A DNA stretch of 64,000 nucleotides from Pontibacter korlensis (GCF_000973725.1 NZ_CP009621.1:1307501-1371500), one strand, 5' to 3'; positions 8,222 to 17,485 are shown, numbered from the stretch's first letter. Made by a program: numbers and translations. The notes: generated by a model not told the origin, from the sequence alone.

Positions 8222-9217
8222 CTATTGATTGCTTGCTTGTGAGCGTTTATCGAATTTACCACGCTCGTAGATAGGGGTCGCGTGGCGGTTATACTCTTTA
8301 ATCAGGTAAGGCTCGTGTGGCTTATCGTAGGCTGTTTCAGGATATTGATATTCGTAGCGCCGGCGGTTTCGGAAGTCATAGTAATTGATCCATACGCCTA
8401 CTTTGCGGCCTTTCTCATACTGACCGCTCCACTGCAGCTGTCCGTTTTCATAGAAACGGTAGTAGGTTCCCTGCACCTCTCCGTATTCGTACGGGATCAC
8501 CTCTTTTATCTTTTTCGTGTCGCCGTAATAAGTAACTACAGCATCGCGCAGGAAGCCTTTCTCATAGTGTTCCTTATCCACTAGAGTATGATCATCGTTA
8601 TTGCGGTACTTCTCCCAGCGCAGGTGTTTCGTGCCCACATAAAAGTAGCCTTCTTCCACGACCTCTCCATCAACGGTCTTTTTGTAAGGGCCATGCAGCA
8701 CTTTATAACGATCCGTGTCCTCTACGTTCGAGGCTGAACGGGCTAGTTTACGCTTATCAGTATCGTAATAGTATTTGTAGGGGGCGTATCGGTTTGGCTC
8801 TTGATGCTCGGGCAGGTAACTAAAGGTTTCTATGGTTTCTTTGTAGCGACCACCGCTCTTGGTATAACCGCGCTTTATCTTATAGCCTAAAAACTCTCGC
8901 TTGCTACGCTTTACCTTGCGCTTCTTCTCTTTCTCTTTTATCTCTTCTTCCAGCGGATTCTTTACCTCAATACCAGGCTTGGTTGTATCGGCAGAGGCAA
9001 GGGCATCGGTTTTAACTTTGCTGCTCTCCTTCAGGCGTGCCACGTTCAGGTTATAGTCGCTGTTCCACTTAGGCTGCCCACAGCTGCCCATGCTTAGCAG
9101 TACAACGCCTATCAACAAAGTATAAACTAACCTTTCCAATTTTGAGTGCGCGGGTTTAAGATGTTTGAGAGTTTGGTTTCTGAATATTTTGAAAAGGTAT
9201 GAGTATAGATATTTCAT
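8222..9217 (-). CDS. MORN-repeat-like (YwqK-type) lipoprotein
   Basis: Predicted lipoprotein: an unusually long, basic N-region (about 34 residues) precedes the hydrophobic stretch LVYTLLIGVVLLSMGSCG, with lipobox-like MGSC near residue 46. A strongly charged segment (about 85-110, rich in Glu/Lys) follows. The C-terminal half carries MORN/YwqK-like repeats such as GEVQGTYYRFYENGQLQWSG and YEKGRKVGVWINYYD. These repeats form beta-hairpin ladders; the role is unknown, and the toxin-antitoxin label often given to the family is not supported here. The ATG at 9217 has GGAAG five bases upstream. An IS inserted about 140 bp upstream of the start may have separated the gene from further upstream sequence. 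Confidence 0.8.
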   Translation of the reverse strand: MKYLYSYLFKIFRNQTLKHLKPAHSKLERLVYTLLIGVVLLSMGSCGQPKWNSDYNLNVARLKESSKVKTDALASADTTKPGIEVKNPLEEEIKEKEKKRKVKRSKREFLGYKIKRGYTKSGGRYKETIETFSYLPEHQEPNRYAPYKYYYDTDKRKLARSASNVEDTDRYKVLHGPYKKTVDGEVVEEGYFYVGTKHLRWEKYRNNDDHTLVDKEHYEKGFLRDAVVTYYGDTKKIKEVIPYEYGEVQGTYYRFYENGQLQWSGQYEKGRKVGVWINYYDFRNRRRYEYQYPETAYDKPHEPYLIKEYNRHATPIYERGKFDKRSQASNQ

Positions 9218-9359
9218 CAGTACTTCCTTTCAAGCAATCAGCAGTTTAACAAACGTAAAGATGCACATTATAAGTATACACACCAACATAGCGTTATGTC
9301 CCCTATAACTACATCAGCGCTTGGTAAGTTTCATTGATACTTTGGCGCTTGACGCATGC

Positions 9360-11158
9360 AAAAAAGGGGCTGTCCAAAAAGGGCAGTCCCTTTTTCATTT
9401 ATTCGCCTTTTGCTATTTTAGTAGGCATGAAAAGGCGCAACGTTGTTTTCAAGGAGCAGCCGGGCCACCAGGTGGTCCTGTTCCCCCAAAGCATCGGAGA
9501 CCGCATCCCGGAAGGCCACCCGGTGCGGCTCGTGGACCGGGTGGTCGATGAGCTCAACATCGACCGCATCATAGCCACCTATAAAGGCGGGGGCACGAGC
9601 AGCTACCACCCACGGATGCTCTTGAAAGTGCTCTTCTACGCTTACCTGAACAACATCTATTCCTGCCGCCGCATTGCCCGGGCCCTGGAAGAGAACATCC
9701 ACTTCATGTGGCTCTCGGGCGGCAGCACCCCCGACTTCCGCACCATCAATGACTTTAGAAGCCGTCGCCTCAAAAACCAGGTCCAGGAGCTCTTCGCCCA
9801 GGTGGTGCGCCTGATGCACCGGTTGGAGTATGTGAGCCTCGAGACCCAGTACGTGGACGGCACCAAGATAGAGGCAGCCGCCAATCGCTATACTTTCGTG
9901 TGGCGGGGCTCAGTGGAGAAGAACAAAGAAAAGCTGGAGCGGAAGATCAGGAGCGTGCTCTGTGACATCGGCCAGGCCATCAAAGAAGACAGGAAAGCGC
10001 CCCAGGAGCGGCTGCCCGAGAAGGTGGACGCCCACCGGCTCAAAGAGGAGATTCAAAAGCTCAACGAGCACGTGGCTGAGCTGGACAAGAAAGCCCGCAA
10101 GCAGGTGGCCAAACTGGAAAAAGAGCACCTGCCGCGACTACAAAAATACGAGGAGCAGTTAGAGAAGCTCGGTGACAGGAACAGCTATAGCAAAACAGAC
10201 GAGGACGCCACCTTCATGCGGATGAAAGAAGACCACATGAAGAACGGGCAGCTGAAGCCGGCCTACAACGTGCAGATCAGCTCGGAGAACCAGCTGATCA
10301 CCAACTTCTCTTTGCACCAGCGGCCGGGCGACACGGCCACCCTGATTGCCCACCTACAGCAGTTCCAGGAGCATTACCAGCAGCAGTCAAAAGAAGTGGT
10401 GGCCGACGCCGGCTACGGCTCGGAGCAGAACTACGCCTGGCTCGAGGATAAGCAGATCCAGGCCTATGTCAAGTACAACTACTTCCATCAAGAGCAGAAG
10501 CGCAAGTTCCGAAATGACATCTTCCATCCGCTTAACCTGTACTATAACCAGCAGGAGGACTTCTTCGTCTGCCCCATGGGCCAGCGGCTGGAGCAGGTGG
10601 GCCAGTACGAGCGTACATCTGACTTGGGTTATGTCTCGCAGGTGAGCCGCTACCAGGCCCGCCGGTGCGAGAGTTGCCCCTTAAGAGGGCAGTGCTTCAG
10701 GGGCAAGGGCAACAGAGTCATCGAGGTCAACCACCGGCTCCAGCGCCTGAAGGCAAAGGCCCGGGAGCTACTGTTGAGCGAGGAGGGGGTGCGCCACCGC
10801 AGGCAAAGGGCCATTGAGCCCGAGGCCGTGTTTGGGCAGGTCAAGAGCAACAACCGCTTCACCCGCTTTAGGTTGCGCACGCTGGCCAAAGCCGAGGTGG
10901 ACTTTGGCCTGGCCGCTGTGGCCCATAACCTGCGCAAAGTAGCCCGAAAGGGAGTAAAAGCCTTCGAAGAGGCGCTGGAAAGGGCCGCCTCCGGCCTCTC
11001 TGGCGCGCTGAAACAGCCGACCGCGGCTCATGCTTGCTTGCTGGACCACTTTTCCGCCTTTTTCAGCCCGAGACGAGCCGTTCTCTACATGGCCGCCTGA
11101 AAAACAATAGCAACCGGATAAACGCAAAGAGGGCGCCCTTTTAGGACACCCTCTTTAA
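9360..11158 (+). mobile_element. Complete IS1182-family insertion sequence
   Basis: A single transposase gene flanked by imperfect terminal inverted repeats: left about 9360-9405 and right about 11115-11157. The best-matching inner segment is GGGGCTGTCCAAAAAGGGC against GAGGGTGTCCTAAAAGGGC. Each end is itself a hairpin (9360-9396 and 11126-11156), resembling a terminator. The element is visibly richer in G+C than its neighbours. It lies between the htpG stop and the promoter side of the lipoprotein gene, so it disrupts no gene. No target duplication is obvious, and the exact outer bases are uncertain by a few nucleotides. Confidence 0.85.
9427..11100 (+). CDS. IS1182 family transposase
   Basis: DDE transposase of 557 aa, intact. 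The N-terminal DUF772-type region includes YHPRMLLKVLFYAYLNNIY and SGGSTPDFRTINDFR. The DDE_Tnp_1 core shows the three acidic positions in YVDGTKIEAA (Asp), VVADAGYGSEQN (Asp) and AIEPEAVFGQVKSN (Glu). A coiled, Lys/Glu-rich insert lies between the first and second Asp, and a Cys cluster (CESCPLRGQC) precedes the Glu. I chose the ATG at 9427 (MKRRNVVFKEQPG) because the longer open frame runs back through the left terminal repeat. A TATTTTAG box with TTTT 19 nt upstream ends 5 nt before this ATG. Confidence 0.95.
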   Translation: MKRRNVVFKEQPGHQVVLFPQSIGDRIPEGHPVRLVDRVVDELNIDRIIATYKGGGTSSYHPRMLLKVLFYAYLNNIYSCRRIARALEENIHFMWLSGGSTPDFRTINDFRSRRLKNQVQELFAQVVRLMHRLEYVSLETQYVDGTKIEAAANRYTFVWRGSVEKNKEKLERKIRSVLCDIGQAIKEDRKAPQERLPEKVDAHRLKEEIQKLNEHVAELDKKARKQVAKLEKEHLPRLQKYEEQLEKLGDRNSYSKTDEDATFMRMKEDHMKNGQLKPAYNVQISSENQLITNFSLHQRPGDTATLIAHLQQFQEHYQQQSKEVVADAGYGSEQNYAWLEDKQIQAYVKYNYFHQEQKRKFRNDIFHPLNLYYNQQEDFFVCPMGQRLEQVGQYERTSDLGYVSQVSRYQARRCESCPLRGQCFRGKGNRVIEVNHRLQRLKAKARELLLSEEGVRHRRQRAIEPEAVFGQVKSNNRFTRFRLRTLAKAEVDFGLAAVAHNLRKVARKGVKAFEEALERAASGLSGALKQPTAAHACLLDHFSAFFSPRRAVLYMAA

Positions 11159-11181
11159 CTGTAGGTATAATAATAAAGGTA

Positions 11182-12999
11182 CTATTCTTTTGTGATTAGG
11201 TCAAAGCTGCGCTTCACAAAACTCGTTAAAGCAGCTCCTGACAGCATGTTCTGCGACAGCAGGGCCAAGTCGAAAGCCTGACGGGCCAACTTGCCTTTCT
11301 CTTCAGCTTTCAGCACGCGCTGGTTAAGTGGGTGGTTTGCGTTGATGGTTACGTTATACGTATCTGGCATGTCGCCCATAAACATCATACCACCACCGCC
11401 TGCACGGTTCATGTCTTTCATGCGGCGCATAAACTCTGGCAGCGTAATCACCACCGGCGCATCATCCGGAGACATAGGCGCTACATCCACCGTCATGTTC
11501 TTATTATTGATGGCCTCCTCGTACACCTTCTTCAGCTCTTCTTTTTCGGTGTCGTTCAGCACGCTTTCTTTCGTCTCGTCCTTCTCGATCAGCTTATCGA
11601 CTGTCTCAGAGTCTACACGCTTCAGCGTAGTTTTTTCCAACTTCTGCTCCAGTAGCCCGATAAAATGGCTGTCGATTACGGAGTCAAGCTTCAGCACATC
11701 GTAGCTGCGGTTCTGGGCGGCCTCTACAAAAGCATGCTGCTTATCAGCATCGGTAGTGTATAGCAGCACCAGCTGGTCGCTTTTGTTTGTCTGGTTAGCC
11801 TGCACCAGTGCCTTGTATTCTTCTAACGTATAGTATTTGCCTTCCGTATTCTGAAGCAGCACAAAGTCTTTGGCTTTTTCATAGAACTTGTCGTCTGACA
11901 GCATGCCATACTTCACAAACACGCTGATGTCGTCCCAGTTCTTCTCGAACGTCTCACGGTCTTTGCGGAAGATCTCAGCCAGTTTGTCGGCTACTTTCTT
12001 AGTGATATAAGTGTTGATCTTCTTAACGCTAGAGTCTGCCTGCAGGAAAGAGCGGCTCACGTTCAGCGGGATATCCGGTGAGTCGATTACACCGTGCAAC
12101 AGCATCAGGAACTCCGGCACCACGTCCTTCACCTCGTCGGTAATGAACACCTGGCGTGAGTATAGCTGTATCTTATTGCGCTGTACCTCAAAGTCGTTTT
12201 TCAGCTTAGGGAAGTACAGGATACCAGTCAGGTTGAAAGGATAATCTACGTTCAGGTGGATCCAGAACAGCGGCGCCTCAGAGAATGGATACAGCTCTTT
12301 GTAGAACTCCTTGTAATCCTCATCCTTCAGTTCAGACGGTTGCTTTGTCCAGATAGGGTTAGGGTTGTTAATGGTCTCACCCTCGAACTCCACCGGAACC
12401 GGCAGGAACTTACAGTACTTGTCCAGTATAGTACGGATGCGGGCTGTCTCCAGGAACTCCTCTGAGTCCTGCGCCACGTGCAGAATTACATCCGACCCAC
12501 GCTCCGCTCGCTCAGCAGTTGTAATAGAGAATTCAGTACTGCCATCGCACTCCCAACGGGCAGCCTCAGCGCCATCCTGGTACGACTTCGTAACAATCTC
12601 CACGCGCTCAGCCACCATAAAGGCAGAGTAGAAGCCCAGACCGAACTGACCAATGATCTGATCCTGATCGCCGGAATCCTTGAAACGCTCCACGAATTCT
12701 GTAGCACCCGAGAAAGCAATCTGGTTGATGTACTTCTTAATCTCCTCAGCCGTCATACCGATACCATTATCGGAAATGGTGATGGTTTTGGCATCCTTGT
12801 CAACGGTTACCTTTACCTTCAGCTCGCCCAAGTCGCCTTTATACTCTCCGATAGAGGAGAGGCGCTTGATCTTCTGAGTAGCGTCCACGGCGTTACTTAC
12901 CAGCTCACGCAGGAAAATCTCGTGGTCGGAGTACAGGAATTTCTTGATGATCGGGAAAATATTCTCGGTGTGGATGGAGATATTACCTCTTTCTTCCAT
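11182..12999 (-). CDS. htpG: Molecular chaperone HtpG (Hsp90)
   Basis: Bacterial Hsp90, an ATP-dependent cytoplasmic chaperone of 605 aa. GHKL ATPase motifs are present: ELVSNAVDA near residue 32, ISDNGIGM near 75 and GQFGLGFYSAFM near 117. The middle domain holds NVSRSFLQADSSVKKI near 318, and the C-terminal dimerisation domain contains an Asn/Met-rich part. It is a single gene; the IS inserted just after its stop. A perfect TGACA-N3-TGTCA inverted repeat lies about 90-100 nt before the start and may be a heat-shock operator. Confidence 0.97.
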   Translation of the reverse strand: MEERGNISIHTENIFPIIKKFLYSDHEIFLRELVSNAVDATQKIKRLSSIGEYKGDLGELKVKVTVDKDAKTITISDNGIGMTAEEIKKYINQIAFSGATEFVERFKDSGDQDQIIGQFGLGFYSAFMVAERVEIVTKSYQDGAEAARWECDGSTEFSITTAERAERGSDVILHVAQDSEEFLETARIRTILDKYCKFLPVPVEFEGETINNPNPIWTKQPSELKDEDYKEFYKELYPFSEAPLFWIHLNVDYPFNLTGILYFPKLKNDFEVQRNKIQLYSRQVFITDEVKDVVPEFLMLLHGVIDSPDIPLNVSRSFLQADSSVKKINTYITKKVADKLAEIFRKDRETFEKNWDDISVFVKYGMLSDDKFYEKAKDFVLLQNTEGKYYTLEEYKALVQANQTNKSDQLVLLYTTDADKQHAFVEAAQNRSYDVLKLDSVIDSHFIGLLEQKLEKTTLKRVDSETVDKLIEKDETKESVLNDTEKEELKKVYEEAINNKNMTVDVAPMSPDDAPVVITLPEFMRRMKDMNRAGGGGMMFMGDMPDTYNVTINANHPLNQRVLKAEEKGKLARQAFDLALLSQNMLSGAALTSFVKRSFDLITKE

Positions 13000-13086
13000 T
13001 GTCTATACTTTATAGGTTTAGATTAATCTTTTGCTGATTCTATACTTCAGGGTCACTTTCAAATCCTGTTCCAGAGGGCGCTGCCG

Positions 13087-13099
13087 TGACAGGTTGTCA
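13087..13099 (-). promoter_or_regulatory. Inverted repeat TGACA-N3-TGTCA upstream of htpG
   Basis: A perfect 5-base inverted repeat spaced by GGT, 88-100 nt upstream of the htpG start. On the minus strand it follows an A-run (AAAAACTGACA). Operator function is inferred from position and symmetry only. Confidence 0.4.
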
Positions 13100-13295
13100 G
13101 TTTTTATGAATTCACGTATTAAACATTGAGACAGTTCTGAGGTTGAAGAAACAAAGACGTAGCAGAGTAACCAGCTGCGGCTCTTTTATCAACAGCCTTA
13201 GCCACCTACTTTGTGGCAGTGGCGGAAAAGAGCGAGCCAGGTAAATGCAACATTGTGGAATTTAATATATATTTGCTTTTGTTCGTGTTCTTACG

Positions 13296-13619
13296 GTGCA
13301 CCGCTATCTCCAACATATCGCCCTCGTTTTGCTTCTGTTGTTCAGCAGGGCGATGGTTCCTGATGACCTTATTCAGGAGTTGCACCCGCACACGCATACC
13401 GTCCATACCGAGAATACCGACCCTCATAAGGCACAGGTAGGGATGAAGCATAAGCACTGCCAGGTAGAGGACGTTTTCAACACGCCGTACCAGGGCACTG
13501 CACTCTCCATTGACTTTACTCCTGTTAAGCACACCGCTGTTTATGCTGCCCACTATACTTATAGCTGGCAGGGTAACAGCCATACTTTATACTTCCTCCG
13601 CGGCCCTCCCGTAGCCTGA
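13296..13619 (+). CDS. Small His-rich exported protein next to a TonB receptor
   Basis: A 107-aa protein with a signal-like start (VHRYLQHIALVLLLLFS). The mature part opens with a His cluster, HPHTHTVH then HKAQVGMKHKHC, which could bind a metal such as zinc. The start must be GTG at 13296: an in-frame stop lies 33 bases upstream and no ATG intervenes. It precedes the TonB receptor on the same strand, and a lipoprotein follows the receptor. I recall similar His-rich small proteins upstream of such receptors in other Bacteroidota. Metal binding is inferred. Confidence 0.65.
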   Translation: MHRYLQHIALVLLLLFSRAMVPDDLIQELHPHTHTVHTENTDPHKAQVGMKHKHCQVEDVFNTPYQGTALSIDFTPVKHTAVYAAHYTYSWQGNSHTLYFLRGPPVA

Positions 13620-13798
13620 TTTTCAGCTAACCGGCACTTGCTCAGCCATACTACAGGCATGGAAGCATGTGCATATCATCATTTAAACATTTATAGCCTC
13701 TCTGGCCAATGCTTGCTTTTGGCATGGCATCTGCCACTATAGGGCTTGGTAGCTGTGTTTTACAGCCGCCTCAATTTATTGCTGAAAATACAGAAGTG

Positions 13799-16180
13799 TT
13801 GAAGATTAACTTATTTAAGAAGAATATACTGAGCCTACTGGCGCTGCTTGCCTTACAAGGGCATCAGCTGCTGGCTCAGTCGTTACCAGCTCCAGCTGAG
13901 GTAGATGCCGTGCAGGACTGCGGTCTTACGCTTTCGGGGAAGGTGCTGGACCACGACACGCGTGATGTGCTGGTAGGGGCCACTGTATACATACCTGAGC
14001 TGGACAGAGCTGCCATTTCAGACGAATATGGCAACTACCATTTCCACCAGCTCTGCCAGGGCACCTATTCTTTACGGGTTACCTACGTGGGTTATGAGGC
14101 TGAGCGGTTCTCTGTTAAAATGGGCAACTCCGTTACCCGCGATCTGCAACTGCATACTGATGCACGGGTGCTGCGCACGGTGGAGGTAACAGGTGAGCAC
14201 CTGAGAGAGCAGGCACAGACACAGCAAACACTGGCAGGGCGGGAGCTGGAGCAGACACGGGGCTTGGCGCTGGCCGAAACGCTGAAAGGTATTGCCGGTG
14301 TTACCACCCTACAAACTGGCCCTACCATTTCCAAACCTGTTATACACGGCCTGCACAGTAACCGTGTGCTACTGCTTAACAACGGCGTACGGCAGGAGGG
14401 GCAACAGTGGGGTGCAGAGCACGCTCCGGAAATAGACCCTTTTGTGGCCTCTGAAATGAAGGTAATAAAAGGGGCGGCAGGCGTACGCTATGGCGCTGAC
14501 GCTATTGGCGGAGTGGTGATGGTAGAACCAAAGGCTCTGCCTAAGTCTCCGGGCATTAGCGGTGACTTACACCTGCTGGGCAGCACCAACAACCGCCAAC
14601 TAGCTACTTCTGCTACTGTAGAAGGCAACCTGGAGAAGGTACCACCGCTGAGCTGGCGTTTACAGGGCACGCTGCGCAAAGCCGGCAATTCCAAAACACC
14701 TGATTATTACCTGGAGAACACCGGACTAAAGGAACAGAACTTTTCGGCAGCCGTTGGCTATAACAAAGAGAAGTATGGTTCTGAGTTGTACTTCAGCCAC
14801 TTCAGTACTAACCTCGGCATTTTGCGTGAGTCGCATATAGGTAGTGTAAAGGACCTGATGTATGCCATAGAGCGCGGCAGACCCAGTAACGCAGACAATG
14901 CAGACTTTACCTATACTATAAACCGCCCTTACCAGCATGTGGAGCACGACCTGCTGAAGGCCAAAGGCTACTGGCAGCTAGGCGAGGCCGGTAAACTGGA
15001 GTTTGTATACGGTTGGCAGCGCAACCTGCGCGAGGAGTATGATGTACGCCGTGGCAGCAGTTCGCTGCCTTCGCTGCAGCTTACCCTCAACACCCACACA
15101 ACTGAGACCGTATTCGAACACAAGCCGCTGGGGCGCTTTACAGGCTCGGTAGGCGTAAGTACTATTTATCAGAAGAACACTTATCAGTACAGCGATTTCC
15201 TGCCATACTTTACAGGTACTACCGCAGGAATTTTTGCCATGGAAAAGTGGCAGAAAGACCGTTTGCAGTTAGAGGCAGGCTTACGCTATGACTATAAGCA
15301 CCTTCAGGTGAAGAAGTATGAGAACGACCGCAACTTGGTAAAACCAGAATATGACTTCAACAATATATCCGGTATATTAGCGGCTATGTATGATGTGGGT
15401 TATCATCTTACTTTTGGCTTAAGCGCTACATCTGCCTGGCGTGCGCCCGGCGCTAACGAGCTTTTTAGCGAGGGAGTACACCACAGTGCTGCCACTTATG
15501 AAGAAGGTAATCCGGCTCTTAAGTCAGAGCAGGCATATAACTTCGAACTGTCGGTGGATTACTTCAACAACGTCCGGCTGAACGGTACGCTGAGCCTATA
15601 CCACAATTACATCCGTAACTTTATTTACCTGGCGCCACAGCCAGAACCGGTGCTTACTGTGCGAGGCGCTTTCCCGGCTTTTAAGTATACTCAGGCTAAC
15701 GCTACCTTTACCGGTGCAGACTTAAACCTGAACTATACCTTTGCCCCTGGGCTAGTACTGGAGTCGAAAACGTCGCTGCTTTATGCCCGCAACTTCGATA
15801 CCGACGACCACCTGATTTTCATGCCTGCTAATCGTTTCAACAACAGCCTACGCTATGAGTTTGGGCAATCTGCCGAAGGCAGCAAAATAACAGGCTCTTA
15901 CGTATCGGTAGGGGGGATGTATGTAGAGGAGCAGAAGCGCGTGCCTAGTAAAACGGAACAGGATTTTGCACCGGCTCCGGAAGGTTATTTTCTTCTGCAG
16001 GCACAGGCAGGAACAACGTTCCACTTTGGTAAGCAGTCAGTAGAGGTAAGTATAACCGGTAATAATCTCTTAAATACAGTGTATCGCGAATATTTGAATA
16101 AGCTGCGCTATTACGCCGATGAACCGGGACGCCTGCTTATGCTTCGAGTTCGGATACCGCTCAACTTCAGCAAATCGTAA
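13799..16180 (+). CDS. TonB-dependent outer-membrane receptor, probable metal uptake
   Basis: Full-length TonB-dependent receptor. After a signal peptide comes a carboxypeptidase-regulatory-like domain (LTLSGKVLDHDTRDVLVGAT), then a plug with the VEVTGEHL region and NRVLLLNNGVRQEGQQWG followed by EHAPEIDPF, then a 22-strand-type barrel ending LRVRIPLNFSKS. The first in-frame ATG (13709) places a poor hydrophobic start ahead of the signal peptide. TTG at 13799 gives a standard signal (MKINLFKKNILSLLALLAL), and GTG at 13796 is equally possible, so the start is uncertain. The His-rich neighbour and lipoprotein suggest metal uptake (ZnuD-like), but the substrate is not proven. Confidence 0.9.
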   Translation: MKINLFKKNILSLLALLALQGHQLLAQSLPAPAEVDAVQDCGLTLSGKVLDHDTRDVLVGATVYIPELDRAAISDEYGNYHFHQLCQGTYSLRVTYVGYEAERFSVKMGNSVTRDLQLHTDARVLRTVEVTGEHLREQAQTQQTLAGRELEQTRGLALAETLKGIAGVTTLQTGPTISKPVIHGLHSNRVLLLNNGVRQEGQQWGAEHAPEIDPFVASEMKVIKGAAGVRYGADAIGGVVMVEPKALPKSPGISGDLHLLGSTNNRQLATSATVEGNLEKVPPLSWRLQGTLRKAGNSKTPDYYLENTGLKEQNFSAAVGYNKEKYGSELYFSHFSTNLGILRESHIGSVKDLMYAIERGRPSNADNADFTYTINRPYQHVEHDLLKAKGYWQLGEAGKLEFVYGWQRNLREEYDVRRGSSSLPSLQLTLNTHTTETVFEHKPLGRFTGSVGVSTIYQKNTYQYSDFLPYFTGTTAGIFAMEKWQKDRLQLEAGLRYDYKHLQVKKYENDRNLVKPEYDFNNISGILAAMYDVGYHLTFGLSATSAWRAPGANELFSEGVHHSAATYEEGNPALKSEQAYNFELSVDYFNNVRLNGTLSLYHNYIRNFIYLAPQPEPVLTVRGAFPAFKYTQANATFTGADLNLNYTFAPGLVLESKTSLLYARNFDTDDHLIFMPANRFNNSLRYEFGQSAEGSKITGSYVSVGGMYVEEQKRVPSKTEQDFAPAPEGYFLLQAQAGTTFHFGKQSVEVSITGNNLLNTVYREYLNKLRYYADEPGRLLMLRVRIPLNFSKS

Positions 16181-16240
16181 TTTTTAGTATCATTTATTGT
16201 TAAACCTCGTATTGTTGTACATTCCTTAAACACCTATATC

Positions 16241-16774
16241 ATGAAAAAACTATTTAAACCTTATCTTACTGCATTCTTCCTAGGCGCACTGCTTTTCTCC
16301 ATTACTTCATGTAGCGACGACGATGATCCGGCACCAGTTGAAGAGGGGGAAAACATTACATCTATGACTTTGACGTTGGAACCAGTTTCAACTACTAAAG
16401 GCATCAGCACAGCTACAGCAACTTTCACTGCAGGTAATACGCCTACATTACAACTAGCTCCAAATACGCAGTATAACGCTACTATCACCTTTAACGACAA
16501 TATCCAGGACGAAATCAGAGCGGAGGCAGAAGACCATGAGATCTTCTTCAGTGCTCCTGAGGATGTCTTGGAAGTACAGAAAATCATTCCGGATGATTTC
16601 GATGCCAATGGTCGTCCTGTAGGCCTGATGACAAGAGTGTTCACTGGTAATGCAGATAAAACCGGTACTCTTACTGTTACTCTTAAGCACCAGGAAGGCC
16701 TTAAAGATGATGACAGCGATGTATCAGTTGGTGAAACAGATATCGAAGCTACTTTTAACGTAAACATTCAGTAA
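16241..16774 (+). CDS. Lipoprotein downstream of TonB receptor
   Basis: A 177-aa lipoprotein: the signal ends at SITSC (Cys24), followed by an acidic DDDDP tether typical of surface-exported Bacteroidota lipoproteins. The rest looks like one beta-sandwich (TMTLTLEPVSTT is mirrored by GTLTVTLKHQEGLKDDD near 148). Similar proteins are, as I recall, labelled type 1 periplasmic binding fold, but I see no substrate motif. It lies 60 nt after the TonB receptor and ends at a strong bidirectional terminator, so it completes the three-gene unit. It is probably the receptor's surface or periplasmic partner. Confidence 0.85.
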   Translation: MKKLFKPYLTAFFLGALLFSITSCSDDDDPAPVEEGENITSMTLTLEPVSTTKGISTATATFTAGNTPTLQLAPNTQYNATITFNDNIQDEIRAEAEDHEIFFSAPEDVLEVQKIIPDDFDANGRPVGLMTRVFTGNADKTGTLTVTLKHQEGLKDDDSDVSVGETDIEATFNVNIQ

Positions 16775-16794
16775 CAACTGGTACTGTTAAGTAT

Positions 16795-16831
16795 AAAAAA
16801 GGCGGCACAACTTACGTTGTGTCGCCTTTTT
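16795..16831. terminator. Bidirectional terminator
   Basis: Stem AAAAGGCGGCACAAC / GTTGTGTCGCCTTTT with one G-T pair and a 4-nt loop, with A and T runs on both sides. It lies between the convergent lipoprotein and YdeI-family genes and can serve both. Confidence 0.85.
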
Positions 16832-16855
16832 CTATTTAGCCTTTTACTAAACCTG

Positions 16856-17485
16856 CTACTTTGCCAACTTACTTACACCCTCCACGGCTTTTGCTATGCG
16901 TCGGGCACGTGTCACATGCCTCTTTGCCTCCAGCACCGCCACCACATGCTCCTTACGATGTGTAAAAGCCATACCCTCAAACACCTCCAGCAACTCCGCT
17001 TCCTGTAAAGCATCTTTCAGATCATCCGGAACCACTACTGTTTTAGTTTTACGGTCGATGCCGGGCATATCAACGCCAAATGTGGAGGTTTCTTTACGCT
17101 CCGATGTATGCTTAAATCTCAGTGCCGACCACACGTCATCCACAGCTATCTGCCGTACCGGACTGTACTTTAGCTCTGCCATAACCTGCCATCCTTTGTC
17201 GCGGGTAAGATCGGTGTGGATACCAGAAGACTTTTTTGGGTATGCTATCCAGAGCATTCCTCCAGGCTGAAGCTGAGCCTGCGCTTTAGGACCCAAATAG
17301 GCCAAGTCTGTGGCACTTTGCACGAATAGCAGTACAGCATCATAGTTACCTGCCCCTGATACTTCGTTGAGGCTTGTATAAGCGTACTCCTCCTGTTCAA
17401 GCGCCTGCGCCACCTCTTCAGGGGCTCGCAATAGTAACAATGCCTGCTCTTTCTTTAGCTGTAGCTTCTTACCCAAGTCTGCCAT
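16856..17485 (-). CDS. YdeI/OmpD-associated family protein
   Basis: A 209-aa cytoplasmic protein in two parts. Residues about 1-130 resemble the DUF3052-type SAM-methyltransferase-like remnant (YDAVLLFVQSATDL and GGMLWIAYPKKSSGIHTDLT). The C-terminal part is the YdeI/OmpD-associated helical domain (VVVPDDLKDALQEAELLEVFEGMAFTHRKE, continuing with VVAVLEAKRHVTRARRI). Function is unknown; the family has been linked to antimicrobial-peptide tolerance. A second protein with the same C-terminal domain is at 47548-48048. It is a monocistronic gene between two gaps. Confidence 0.82.
   Translation of the reverse strand: MADLGKKLQLKKEQALLLLRAPEEVAQALEQEEYAYTSLNEVSGAGNYDAVLLFVQSATDLAYLGPKAQAQLQPGGMLWIAYPKKSSGIHTDLTRDKGWQVMAELKYSPVRQIAVDDVWSALRFKHTSERKETSTFGVDMPGIDRKTKTVVVPDDLKDALQEAELLEVFEGMAFTHRKEHVVAVLEAKRHVTRARRIAKAVEGVSKLAK

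Noticed and set aside
9418..11127. Several long minus-strand frames inside the insertion sequence
   Set aside because: They mirror the GC-rich transposase gene and have no protein-like features of their own.
13203..13260. GCCAC/GTGGC hairpin before the His-rich gene considered as part of a riboswitch
   Set aside because: Only a 5-bp stem; none of the conserved boxes of cobalamin or other riboswitches could be matched.
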